DNA of 64,000 bases, from positions 1 through 64,000 of the forward strand of contig ML014130.1 of the NCBI GenBank assembly GCA_003615045.1. Direction: 5' to 3'. The position numbers were made by a program, and so were the translations under genes. The notes under the pieces were generated by a model. The model did no database searches, was not told the DNA's origin, and was given only the letters and a program-made list of their open reading frames with translations. Positions within the stretch are counted from its first letter, which is position 1. Every line of letters begins with the position of its first letter. Source of the stretch: Caulochytrium protostelioides (taxonomy: Eukaryota > Chytridiomycota > Caulochytriomycetes > Caulochytriales > Caulochytriaceae). This document shows positions 29,511-38,866 of the stretch, piece after piece.

Positions 29511-31868
29511 TTATGTGTACACGACGGTCGCGAGTTTGTTGACGAGCGAGTCCTTGTAGAGGTTCTCCTGCTCGAGGAAGTGGACCGGGAACTCGACGAG
29601 ATGGCCGTGGATGCGGGCGAGCTGCGCCTCAACGTCGTGCTCGTCGCGCTGCGGATCGTAGATGCCGCCTGCGGGTGACGCGTCCGGCTTCGGGTAGAAA
29701 GCGTGATACTGGTCCCACGTGGTGACGCTGTCGTCGGGGACGCAGTGGAACAGGTCGCGGAACACCTCCGTGTTCGTGTGCGCCGTCTCGGTCCACATCT
29801 TCCAGAAGTGGTCGCTCAGCACATCCTGAACCATCAGGTCGTTCGGCGTGTCCAGCACATACGAGTTGCCCGCAATATGGGGCGGGCGCATGTCCGCGTT
29901 CACGTGGACTACGTCCTGCTCGCCGAGGATGCCGAGGTGCTCGCGGCACAGCTGGCGGCGCAGCGTGGTGGCGAACCGCGACACTGGGAAAGGCTTGCCG
30001 TCCACCTGCGATGCCACCAGGTCCTGGTCCTCGATGTAGCACGCGATCTCGGTATCGCGGTCGCCGCACTGGCTGCGGTCGTTGAGGTTCGCGCTGCCCA
30101 TGATCACCCGGCGATCATCCGCGATGAGCAGCTTGCAGTGGATGTAGAGCTCTTCGCTCACGTAGTCCAGGCGGTCGTCGCCGAACTGCGCGTTCCGCTG
30201 CTCTTTGCCCTGAATCTCTTCCTCGACGGACTCGCCGGTGTTCGGCGCCCCGTTGGTCCGCGTCTCGGGCATCGGGAGCTGCGTCTTCGAGAAGTTGAAC
30301 ACGCTCGCCATCGATGAGCCGCCGGACCGGATGATCTTGGTCTGCAGGTCCGGATTCTCGGCCGACTCGGCCAGCTCCATCTCCATCAGCTCGCGCTGCT
30401 TCTCCATGCGGCGGCGGATCTGCGAAGCCGGCAGCTTGCCGTACGAGCGCAGCGAGTAGAAGCGGATGTAGTCTTCGGGGTTGATGCCGTCGCGCTGGAG
30501 TACTTCGCAGATGCTGCGGCCGCCGCGGTTGATCGAGACGTACTGCCAGTGCATGACGGCGCGGACGGTCGCGGCCGCATCGCTGCTGAGCTCGGCCTCG
30601 AAGGCCGGGATCAGCGGCATCACGACGATGATGCGGAACTTGGTGCCCTCGCGGTGCGCGCGGCGGATGCGCTCGACGATGGCGACGCCGATGCGGTTGC
30701 ACACCGGGTTGTCGTCCGCGTAGTCGGTCGCCGTGATAAAGAACTGGTTCTCGATGTACACGAAGTGCTGCGCCGAGTGGATCGTCTCGATGTAGGCCGT
30801 CTGAATCGACTGCTCGATCTCGATGTCGTGGCCCCACTGCGACCCGGACCGCAGGATCTGGGCGTTGCACGACAAATTCGGGATGCTCGTGGGCCACTCG
30901 GGGCTGGCGTACCGCTCCTGGGCGGCGAAGGTGATGCCGCCCAGCAGGTTCACCTTCTTGCCGCGCGCGTGGGCGTTCAGCGGCGAGCGGATCATGCGCA
31001 CCTCCGAGCGGACGCCGCCCTTGCTCTTCTTGAGCAGATTCCATCGCTCGCAGTAGTGCCGCGAGAGATCGAGCACGGACGGCCCGAAGATGGCCATCGA
31101 CACGTCGTGCCACGGCATCCGCGCCGTGTTGACCACGCTCACAAAGTTATACTGCTCGACATTCACAAAGTCCTTGATGCGCGGGTTCGAGTAGTCCTGG
31201 CCCGGCCAGCAGGCTTCGGGGGAGTTGTAGGGAAACTCGACGACGCTGTGGTCGTGGGTGTCCCAGCGGCCGAAGCACAGGTCGAGGCCGCCCATGAAGG
31301 CGATAGTGTTGTCGATGAGGCAGATCTTCTCGTGGTGCGCCCAGAACAGCGTGCCGCCCGTCGCGCCGTCGTGGTCCGGGTGCCGCTGCACGACGATGTT
31401 CGGATGCAACGCCTCCAGCCGGGTCTTGGTATGCTCGGAGTTGATCGTCAGCGCGAGCTCGACCTCCTTGTAGACGAGCACGCAGATGTGCACGCCCTGC
31501 TCCGCCTTGCGCTTGAGCAGGCGGTCCAGGCGGTACTGCGGGTACTGCGCGGCGGGGCGGCGCAGATGCAGCTCCGGGGTGACCCACCAGCCCATGATGA
31601 ACACGACTTCCTTGGCATTGTCGATGGCCTCGGCGACAGCCGCCATGTAGTCCTTGCCGTCGACATAGTACTTGATGCGGTTATGCGAGCGCTGCGGCGC
31701 GAAGCTGCCGAACCGGTGGGTAGCCGCGAGGTAGGCCGCGTCGATCTCCTCCTGCACGCCGATGTGAAGCGCGTCGCGGATGCGCCAGTCGAGCTCGGTG
31801 ACCTCGCCGGCGATCGTGTGGCCCGCGCGGGCGATGCCGGCCTTTGCCTTGCGCAGGACCGATGCCAT
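29511..31868 (-). CDS. Phospholipase D family enzyme with two HKD motifs
   Basis: 785 aa from ATG 31868 (MASVLRKAKAGIARAGHTIAG). Both catalytic motifs are complete: first HHEKICLIDN...GGLDL near residues 173-195 (H-x-K-x4-D), second HCKLLIADDRRVIMGSANLN near 573-595, followed by DRSQCGDRDTEIA. Other eukaryotic PLD blocks are present: VVFIMGWWVTPELHLRRP, FGRWDTHDH, ENQFFIT, VMPLIPAFE and QYVSINRGG. The enzyme hydrolyses phosphatidylcholine-like lipids to phosphatidic acid. Unlike Spo14/PLD1 it has no PX or PH domain; the N-terminus begins almost directly at the catalytic fold, as in several filamentous-fungal PldA-type proteins. It diverges from the TBC gene across an 870-bp promoter with three GTGGCGCAG copies. 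Confidence 0.95.
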   Translation of the reverse strand: MASVLRKAKAGIARAGHTIAGEVTELDWRIRDALHIGVQEEIDAAYLAATHRFGSFAPQRSHNRIKYYVDGKDYMAAVAEAIDNAKEVVFIMGWWVTPELHLRRPAAQYPQYRLDRLLKRKAEQGVHICVLVYKEVELALTINSEHTKTRLEALHPNIVVQRHPDHDGATGGTLFWAHHEKICLIDNTIAFMGGLDLCFGRWDTHDHSVVEFPYNSPEACWPGQDYSNPRIKDFVNVEQYNFVSVVNTARMPWHDVSMAIFGPSVLDLSRHYCERWNLLKKSKGGVRSEVRMIRSPLNAHARGKKVNLLGGITFAAQERYASPEWPTSIPNLSCNAQILRSGSQWGHDIEIEQSIQTAYIETIHSAQHFVYIENQFFITATDYADDNPVCNRIGVAIVERIRRAHREGTKFRIIVVMPLIPAFEAELSSDAAATVRAVMHWQYVSINRGGRSICEVLQRDGINPEDYIRFYSLRSYGKLPASQIRRRMEKQRELMEMELAESAENPDLQTKIIRSGGSSMASVFNFSKTQLPMPETRTNGAPNTGESVEEEIQGKEQRNAQFGDDRLDYVSEELYIHCKLLIADDRRVIMGSANLNDRSQCGDRDTEIACYIEDQDLVASQVDGKPFPVSRFATTLRRQLCREHLGILGEQDVVHVNADMRPPHIAGNSYVLDTPNDLMVQDVLSDHFWKMWTETAHTNTEVFRDLFHCVPDDSVTTWDQYHAFYPKPDASPAGGIYDPQRDEHDVEAQLARIHGHLVEFPVHFLEQENLYKDSLVNKLATVVYT

Positions 31869-32741
31869 CGCGCAGCTCTCGACGGCCGCTTCACGCCGCT
31901 GTAGACAGCCGCCCGGGAGCGACAGAGGACACAAGAAGATGGATCGGCACGACGCCGTGTCTGAGGACGATCAACGACTCGGAGAGGGGGCGCAGAGACA
32001 CGCGCAAATCGACGCGTGACAGCAGTGGGGTCGATCGATCGATCCACGGGGTAGAGGTGCGCGTTGCGGGACTGAAACGCGACCACCGACGGGCAAGGCC
32101 CATCTTGACCTCCGCCACCCGCAACACCCACCATGGCACGTGGACGAGATTTAACGCACGCGACGATTATGTCGATCGAGCGTCGCTCGCGGAGATAGGG
32201 GGCCGGCGGTCATATGCGCAGGTGTCTGAGCACGAGGCGGTCCTTCAGCACTCCGCTTCCCCTCCTGGGAAGGCGTGGGAAAGCGCGACCGGCGCCCGAC
32301 GCGACGCAGCCCCTGTCGAACGGCCGGCGGCGCGTGTGGCGCAGCACGTCGCGTGGCGCAGCCGTCCGACGTGGCGCAGTCATCGAGAGCGGCGATCGCC
32401 CTTGCTTGCCGGAACCCCCTGCAGGACGGGGATGCCCATGCTGACGCCTCTTCTGAACACTTCCGGCGGATCGAGCGATCGACGCACCATTCAAACACGT
32501 CCTGCATGGCATCGGCGCCACACTCGGAGGTTGTTCCTGTTCCTGTTCTTGTTCCTGTTCCTGTGCGCGTCGGCGTTGGCAGAGTTTGCACGTCACGGCG
32601 GACGCTGGCTCTGTCGCACGCTCGGCATGGACCGCGGATGGACCGCGAGGTAGCCTTCTGTGGGTCAGCGCGACGTGGTTCCCGCTCTCTCCCGATCCCA
32701 CCCTGGGCCACGTCCGATCGCCTGTCGTCGGACGCGTCGCC
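31869..32741. promoter_or_regulatory. Divergent promoter region of PLD and the TBC1D5-like gene
   Basis: 870 bp between divergent starts. It contains three GTGGCGCAG copies (32336-32379) and a run of GATC-rich sequence (about 32032-32043). A hexameric TTCCTG tract lies at about 32533-32565. Confidence 0.5.
32336..32379 (+). promoter_or_regulatory. Cluster of three GTGGCGCAG motifs
   Basis: Exact copies at 32336-32344, 32353-32361 and 32371-32379, spaced 17 and 18 bp. The first is followed by CACG, giving the 13-mer GTGGCGCAGCACG also found at 15458 and 54191. Location in a divergent promoter suggests a transcription-factor site; binding protein unknown. Confidence 0.55.
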
Positions 32742-34969
32742 ATGGCAGCATCGCAGCTCACCGCGGTCATGGACGACCCGCTGCAAGGCGTCCCCCCGCG
32801 TGATCCGCATCCGCTCGCGAGCCCTCCCGTCGGCAGTCCCGCACTCGCGCCGCCGACAGCGTCAGGATCTCACTCACCCCTCACCCTCCTGGATAAGGCC
32901 GACCGTCCATCCCACAGCTGGCGCGCGGCCTGGCGCGCGGTCTTTGACGATGCGCCGACGGATGCGTCCACCGACCCGTCGGCCGATCGTCGCAGCGACC
33001 CGCTGGCGACGGAGGCCGGGCGCTTATTCCGGAGCGTGCAGTGGCGGCGGTGGCTCGATGCGCCGCCGGCGCCCGCCACGGCCGCCGCCCTCGCCGCGCG
33101 CTCTGGCGAACATCGCGCCACGTATACCCAGCGGCGGGACCGCACGACGCGGCCGCCGCACACAGCGGCGTCCCTGCCACCCGCCCCAGCGCTGGCGACC
33201 ACCGCCGCCGCCGCGTCGTCGTCGTCCGTGGCACACCCCCTGATGCCGCCGTCGCTGTCGCCGCCCATCCTGGCCGAGGCGGAGGCGAACCACCCGCTCA
33301 GCCTCGCGTCCGACTCGCCGTGGACGCAGTACCACGAGGACGCGGCGCTGCGGCAGACCATCCGGATGGACGTCGAGCGGAGTTTTCCGGAAAGCGCGTT
33401 CTTCCGGGACGAAGCGGTGCAGGCGGCCATGACCACGATTCTGCTCGTGTGGTGCCGCCACGCGCCGACGGCGTCTGACACGGCGGGGCCGCCGGTCTGC
33501 GCCCCCCGCGCATACCGCCAGGGCATGCACGAGCTGCTGGGTCCGCTGTACTGGGCGGTCGCATCCGATGCGCGCCGCTGGTCCCGACGGTCGCAATCGT
33601 CGGATTCCCTCAGCGGCCGGGGCGACAGCACGCATGCAACCCATGCGCGCGGGTCCCAGGCGTCGAACGAGGCGTCCACCGTCGATGCCAGCGATCGCAA
33701 CGATCAGGAGAGGCACGAGGCCTCCCTCATCCTGGACCCCGAGTATATCGAGCACGACGCGTATACTCTGTTTGAGCAGCTGATGGTCTTTGTGGAGGAC
33801 TGGTACGACGGGCCGGGCCCCGCAGCGCCTGGCGACCCCGCGGAGGCGCCTGTGCTTCGGGACTGCCGCTTGCTGCAGCAGACTTACCTCGCCGCCGTGG
33901 ATCCGCCCCTTGCCGCACACCTGGATGCGCTCGCGCTCGAGCCCCAAATCTATGGCCTCAAGTGGCTGCGCCTCCTGTTTGGCCGCGAGTTTCCCTTCGA
34001 CGCGCTCGTCACCCTGTGGGACGGGCTGCTCCGAGCGGCGGCGGGTGCGCCATCCCCGGCACCACCACGGCCCTCGTCACCGCCGTCAGCCGACACGCCT
34101 CGACGCCCCGTGGCGTCGAGGCGTGTCCGCACGTGGCAGCACCACGTGCTGTGGGTCGCCGTCGCGTGGCTCGTTGCCGCACGCGACCTCTTGCTCAGCG
34201 ACGAGTACCACGTGGCGGTCGGCCATCTGATGCGGCCAGTATGGCATCCCGATGACCCGCGCACGGCCCCATCCGCGCTGCTCGCCCAGGCCACGGCTCT
34301 CCAGCGGCAGTACCACGCGTCGCTGCAACCACCATCCTCCTCGCGGTCAGCGGCCGCAGTGCAGCAGCAGCAGCGCGTCCGCGCCGTCCGTGACGCGCTG
34401 GATCGGTGCCGGGAACGCGCGGAGGCGCAGGGCGCCCTGTCGCTCGCTAATTTCCGCGCGCTGGACAGCACCGTGCAATCGATCCTCGACGACATGGCCG
34501 CCGCGACGGACAGGGTCCCGACGACCACGGCGGGGAGCCCCGCCAAGGGCTCGGAAGCACCGCCCCGGCCCCCCGCACGCGCGCCCCTGACCAGCGCCGC
34601 CGTCGCGGCCTCGACAGCGGCACCGGCCCCCGCGGCTTCGTGCGTGACCGCGGCGAGCCCGCGACCGGCCTCAGCGCTCACGGCGGACGCCTTCCGGCAG
34701 CGACTGCGTCAGCAACGCACCGCCGCGGCCACAAGCACGGCGACGCCGCGACCGCTGGCGCGGCCACGGCTGGAAAACCCTTTCCGCGACGCGGCGCCGG
34801 CGGTGGCCCCGAGCGCGACGACCGCCCACGGCCCGGCGGCCGTCGCGGCGGTCGTGAAGCAGGTCGCGGACCGGGTCGGCCTGAGCTTCGCGCGGCACGG
34901 GACGAGCGGCGCTGCGGACGGCCTCGACGCGGCGTCGGCGGCACTGTCGCCGTCGTCGTCGCTGTCGCT

Positions 34970-35017
<48 letters not shown>

Positions 35018-35138
35018 ATCCACGCACCGTGGCGTCCCGATCGCGCCCGCCAGCGCGCTGCGCAGCAGCCGCGCCGATCTGCGGTACAGCGCGGCTCCTG
35101 CGCTGCGTCTGGCCGACCGTTCGTCGGGGCCGGATTGA
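32742..35138 (+). CDS. TBC1D5-like Rab GTPase-activating protein
   Basis: 798 aa from ATG 32742 (GTCGCCATGG; upstream frame has no ATG). The TBC domain runs from the N-terminal SHSWRAAWRAVF region to about residue 500. Arg-finger block IRMDVERSFPE (about 207-217) and Gln-finger YRQGMHELLGPLYW (257-270) are intact. TBC1D5-type signatures are strong: LDPEYIEHDAYTLFEQLMVF, then QIYGLKWLRLLFGREFPF, LVTLWDGLL and LLLSDEYHVAVGHLM. TBC1D5 inactivates Rab7 and binds retromer/VPS29, linking endosome recycling to autophagy. Disordered inserts separate the fingers from the later helices, and a perfect 16-bp DNA hairpin falls in one insert. The C-terminus is Ala/Pro-rich with a Ser-Pro tract encoded by a hexanucleotide repeat (about 34955-35020). 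Confidence 0.92.
34090..34125. other. Perfect 16-bp inverted repeat inside the TBC1D5-like CDS
   Basis: GACACGCCTCGACGCC at 34090-34105 pairs exactly with GGCGTCGAGGCGTGTC at 34110-34125 around CCGT. It encodes part of a poorly conserved loop (DTPRRPVASRRV) between two TBC helices and keeps the frame. It may be an insertion footprint or an mRNA hairpin. Confidence 0.7.
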
Positions 35139-35566
35139 CCGCGGGCCGGCCGGCCGGAGGCCACTGCGCCACGCGTCGCGTGGCTGAGTTCGGTGGCCGC
35201 CCCGGGGTGTTGATCGGCACTCGCCTTCGAGGGCGCGATGAGCGGGGCCGTCGCCTCGGGTGCCCCTCGCCCCTTCCCCCTTCTCGCGCCACAATCACGC
35301 GACGCCGGCGTCTAAGGCATACGGGCGACGCGTTGATCCATGACCCTGCCGATGGGTCGGCGATGGACGACTTGCTTGCTCCTTGAGCGGCGGCGGCAGC
35401 GGCTGGATCCCCAGCGATGGCGGCTCGTGTCGGTGTCGGGACCCTGAAGGATCGGGTGCATCCCTGGGGCGGATCGTCGCCGCCGACGAATCACTGCGAC
35501 GACGCCTCGTGCTCCCCCACGTGTCGTCCGCCCTCGTCGCCAGGATCAACGCCCTTCGGCATCAGC
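35139..35566. other. Intergenic region between TBC1D5-like and RraA-like genes
   Basis: 430 bp, both genes on the plus strand. One reverse-orientation 9-mer CTGCGCCAC at 35164-35172. The RraA-like frame is open back to an ATG at 35417 within this region. Nothing else seen. Confidence 0.4.
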
Positions 35567-36277
35567 ATGGCATCCGCACCGCTGACGGACGCGCAGCGCC
35601 AAGCGCTCGCGCGGTACGCGAGCACCGACCTCTGCGACGCCCTCGCCGATCTCGGCCTCCACGGCTTCGTCGCCGACCTGCCGTGGCACAGCCCGCCGCA
35701 CGCAGCGACGCCCCTCATCGGCCCGGCTTGGCCGGTCATGCTCGCTCCCGCTCGCCGAGCGGCCTCCCCGTCGCCGGCCGCGGCGCCCGCCACGCCGCCG
35801 CCGCCACACTACCTGGACGCTGCGCCCGCCGGCTGTGTCGTGGTACTGCGGTCGCCGCCGGGCCCGCACGGCGTCTGGGGCGGGCTGCTGACCGAGCGCG
35901 CGGCGCAGCGCGGCGTCCGCGGCGCCGTCGTCTGGGGCCGCGTGCGCGACCTCGATGAGGTCCGCGCGCGCGGCTTTCCGCTGGCGGCGACGGGCACGAG
36001 CGCCATGGGCGCCAAGGGCTGGGCGGGCGCCGGCACACCCGCCGCGGACGGCGTCGTGCTCGGCGACGCCGACGACGCCGACGCCGCGGCCGTGACGGTG
36101 CGCCCGGGCGATGTGGTCGTGGGCGACGCGCACGGCGTCGTCGTCCTGCCGCGCGACCGCATCGACGCCGTCCTCGCGCGCTGCGCCGTCAACACGGCCG
36201 CCGATGCGAAGGTGATGGCCGATCTCCAGCAGGGCGTCTCGCTCACCGAGGCCTTCCGCCGGCATCGCGGCGCTTAA
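35567..36277 (+). CDS. RraA-like / 4-hydroxy-4-methyl-2-oxoglutarate aldolase superfamily protein
   Basis: 236 aa from ATG 35567. Family features: LARYASTDLCDALADLG near the start, then GGLLTERAAQRGVRGAVVWG, and GRVRDLDEVRARGFPLAATG with the R-D pair that in HMG aldolases and RraA binds substrate and divalent metal (G-x20-R-D spacing holds). VTVRPGDVVVGDAHGVVVLP is the typical late beta block. HMG/CHA aldolases cleave 4-carboxy-4-hydroxy-2-oxoadipate-like substrates; oxaloacetate decarboxylase activity is common in the family, and bacterial RraA itself regulates RNase E. Substrate cannot be told from sequence. An in-frame ATG at 35417 would add 50 residues of low quality; 35567 matches the family start. 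The stop lies 7 bp from that of convergent TDP1. Confidence 0.85.
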   Translation: MASAPLTDAQRQALARYASTDLCDALADLGLHGFVADLPWHSPPHAATPLIGPAWPVMLAPARRAASPSPAAAPATPPPPHYLDAAPAGCVVVLRSPPGPHGVWGGLLTERAAQRGVRGAVVWGRVRDLDEVRARGFPLAATGTSAMGAKGWAGAGTPAADGVVLGDADDADAAAVTVRPGDVVVGDAHGVVVLPRDRIDAVLARCAVNTAADAKVMADLQQGVSLTEAFRRHRGA

Positions 36278-36284
36278 TCGCTTT

Positions 36285-38021
36285 TTATACTATTTCGAGC
36301 GCGATGTGCGATCCGTCGCCATCGCAGGTATACGCTTCATCGCACGCGCTGTACGGCACCAGCGGCACATCATACGGCAGCTGGAAGGGCTGCAGGTGGG
36401 GCACATCCATCGCCGGCGACGCGTGCGGAGACGCCGTGCGGGAACGCTTGCGGGAGACGGGCCGTGGCGTCGCCGGGGTGTCGGTGAGATCGATCACGAC
36501 AGGCGCCTCGCGGACCGCTCGGCCATCGTCCTGCGCGCGCTGCCGCGCACGTTCGCGCGCCCGAGCGGCGCGACGCCCGTCGTGGTCCTGGTCCGAAGGC
36601 GGCGCCGCGTCTGTCTCGAGGACGGCCGTCGCCTCGGCCTGAGGATGCGCTTTGGGATCGGCATCGGCATCGGCATCGGCCTCTGAATCCGAGACGATAA
36701 TCGGCGATGGCAGAGACCGCACCGGCATGGGCGCCCGGGCCGTCGGAGTCTGGCGTTCGACGGGCGCCACGTCGAGCAGCTCCGGCGGAAAGAGCACGCC
36801 CAGCTCGTAGCTCCGAATCATGAGCTGGGAGCGCTGCTTCTGGAAGACGCCCCACGCCGCTTTGCTCAGGTTCGCCGACGTCAGCACGAACCAGTCGGTC
36901 TGAAGGTGAGGCCCCGCGACCCGGACCTGGGCGTACGTCTTGATGTGCGGCAGGGCGCGATGGCGGCCGGCGCGGCGCGCGTGCCACCGATGTAGCCGCG
37001 GATGCATGAAGGCGCGCTGCTTCGCCCACAGCGCCTGGCGGAACGGCAAGCTGTCGCCGCCGCTCCAGCCCTCGAGACTGTCGCGCACGTCCGTGCGGGT
37101 CGGATAGATCAGGGCTAGCGGTGCATGCGGACGACCGCGGTCCTGGGGCGCTGCCGGCGCGCGCCGCAAACTCGCCCCGAACTCGTCTTCGAGCCAGGCC
37201 TCGTCAAAGCTGCCGATACTGGAGCACTGCGCAATGATCTGCGGGACGGGGTTTGGCGCATTGCCGATGGACGCGGGCGCGGCAACCGGCGGGGGCAACC
37301 GCGACAGCAGGTCGGCGAGCCGTGGATGCCCCCAGCGCCGCAGATCGCCGTGCTGCCAGTATCCGGGCACACTCGCGATGAGCTGGACGGGGGCGCAGGC
37401 CGAGAAATCATAGCCTTGCAGCCGCGACCGCGTGGTCCGGAGCACGGGGCCATACTGCGCCAAGTAAGCCAGCAGCTCGTGCTCGAACGCACATGTCTCC
37501 GGCACGCGTGCCGGTGCGCTGGCGGGCAAAGGCGCGCTGGAGGGCGCTGGCGACGGCGGCGGCCCCGACCCCCGCCGCTTGCGCGGCAGCCATGGACTCA
37601 TCCAGACGCCCTGCGTTTTGGCGGTCCAGTCGCGCTCTATCAGGTTCGCGGTCCCAATCACCACGCGGAGCGTGTCATCGGCCGCAAACAGCAGCATCGC
37701 CTTGGTATGGTGGACGCCGTACGCGATGGGCAGCGGCGGGATCAGCAAGCGCACCTGCGGCCAGCGGCGCTGCTGCTGCGTCGCGAGATGCGCTCGGGAG
37801 TCGGCGTCGGTCATCCCGTGGAACACGAGCACCGGCAGCTGCGCCGGCGCCGGCGCCGGCGGCCTCGGCGGCAGCTGCGCCATCAGCCAGTCCAAGTCGA
37901 CCATGTAGTTGAACTGCACCATCGCGCGCAGCGGTTTCGCGCCGAGGATCCCGGCCAGCGACATGGCGTGCTCATTCGACGCGGCCGACGCGCCGACCAC
38001 CGTGGTCAACGCATAAGGCAT
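36285..38021 (-). CDS. TDP1: Tyrosyl-DNA phosphodiesterase 1
   Basis: 578 aa from ATG 38021. The N-terminus carries the Tdp1 block SLAGILGAKPL...VQFNYMVDLDWLMAQLPP. Both HKN active-site motifs are intact: VHHTKAMLLF...VVIGTANLIERDW near residues 101-135, and LPHIKTYAQV...WFVLTSANLSKAAWG near 355-390. Tdp1 removes stalled topoisomerase I peptides and other 3' adducts from DNA through two catalytic histidines. The regulatory N-terminal region of animal Tdp1 is missing, as in many fungi. After the catalytic fold there is a charged tail (about 430-560) with an acidic (AD)n patch and an Arg/Ala-rich helix. A later in-frame ATG at 37964 is possible, and a short 5' exon cannot be excluded. Confidence 0.94.
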   Translation of the reverse strand: MPYALTTVVGASAASNEHAMSLAGILGAKPLRAMVQFNYMVDLDWLMAQLPPRPPAPAPAQLPVLVFHGMTDADSRAHLATQQQRRWPQVRLLIPPLPIAYGVHHTKAMLLFAADDTLRVVIGTANLIERDWTAKTQGVWMSPWLPRKRRGSGPPPSPAPSSAPLPASAPARVPETCAFEHELLAYLAQYGPVLRTTRSRLQGYDFSACAPVQLIASVPGYWQHGDLRRWGHPRLADLLSRLPPPVAAPASIGNAPNPVPQIIAQCSSIGSFDEAWLEDEFGASLRRAPAAPQDRGRPHAPLALIYPTRTDVRDSLEGWSGGDSLPFRQALWAKQRAFMHPRLHRWHARRAGRHRALPHIKTYAQVRVAGPHLQTDWFVLTSANLSKAAWGVFQKQRSQLMIRSYELGVLFPPELLDVAPVERQTPTARAPMPVRSLPSPIIVSDSEADADADADPKAHPQAEATAVLETDAAPPSDQDHDGRRAARARERARQRAQDDGRAVREAPVVIDLTDTPATPRPVSRKRSRTASPHASPAMDVPHLQPFQLPYDVPLVPYSACDEAYTCDGDGSHIALEIV

Positions 38022-38299
38022 CCCGGCAGCGTGGCCTCCGACAGCAACGGCCGACCACAACGATCTCAGGATCGATGTCGGACTGACCAGGACAAATCAA
38101 GGCGACCTCGGCCGGCCGGCCGACTTCGCCGACCCAAGGTGATGTCCCGGTTGACACGAATCCGCAGAGCCATGCAGGGTAGCTCGACAGCAGTCATCAT
38201 GGGCTGACCAGCAGCAACCGCAGCCTGTTAATAAACGTTGTCGATCTCACGGTGAGCCAACCTGGGTCCGCGATCCCCTTGGGAAACTAACGTTTGGTC

Positions 38300-38665
38300 C
38301 CCGCGAGACGAATCGGGTCCTGACAAAAGGGGCAATTCCGGGGCACAACGGTCGATCCGACGTCTCGCGCGTCCCAGGCGGGCGTCCACCCGACCGCGCC
38401 GACGCCGGTCGACCGAGTCCGCACGACGCGGGTGTATGCCAAGACGAATATGGTCCCGAAACCAGGGCAACGCCGGCGCAAGGGAACCGTGGTCCGAGGC
38501 TGGCTATGGTGTGATTCCACCAAGAGCAGGTAGGTGAACCGCATCCTCCACACTGCCTTGAACATCCGGCGGTGCCTGGCATCGTGGGTCAGACCGACAG
38601 CCGCCCTGTGCCGCACCCCCAGGCGAGACGAGCTGCAACACATAGCCGGCCAGCGTATCCACTGA
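38300..38665 (+). pseudogene. Fanzor/TnpB-like transposase remnant, copy A (3' fragment)
   Basis: In pieces of two frames this reads like the C-terminal end of a Fanzor/TnpB nuclease and aligns with the copy at 46.1-46.8 kb. Segment VRTTRVYAKTNMVPKPGQRR then VVRGWLWCDSTKSR is followed by a stop/frameshift near 38530, then VNRILHTALNIRRCLASW and RPTAALCR, ending at TGA 38663-38665. The family motif is V-N-R-D-x-N-A-A-x-N-I-R-R-C; the catalytic Asp of RuvC-III is replaced by Ile. One zinc-ribbon Cys (GWLWCD) survives. The 5' two-thirds are missing and at least two frame changes are present, so it is dead. It sits between TDP1 and the receptor-like gene. Confidence 0.7.
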
Positions 38666-38866
38666 TAAATCGAACGCGGACAGCCTCCATGGGGGACCTT
38701 TTGGGGGCGCCAAGGAGGGCGTACGTGCTGGAACCTCTCAAGGCTAATCCTAGGGAGCTCTCCGTATCCTAAAACAATATAAACTACACTTTGTGACATC
38801 TAAAAATGGTGGCCGGGAAATTGAGAAGGCAAAAGGAGCCTCCCAAAAAAGTGCGTATTGCCACGA

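Noticed and set aside
38247-38799. Minus-strand frames with zinc-finger-like Cys pairs in the TDP1-receptor spacer
   Set aside because: They are antisense to the transposase relic, and equivalent antisense frames occur at 46190-46693; the sense reading explains both.
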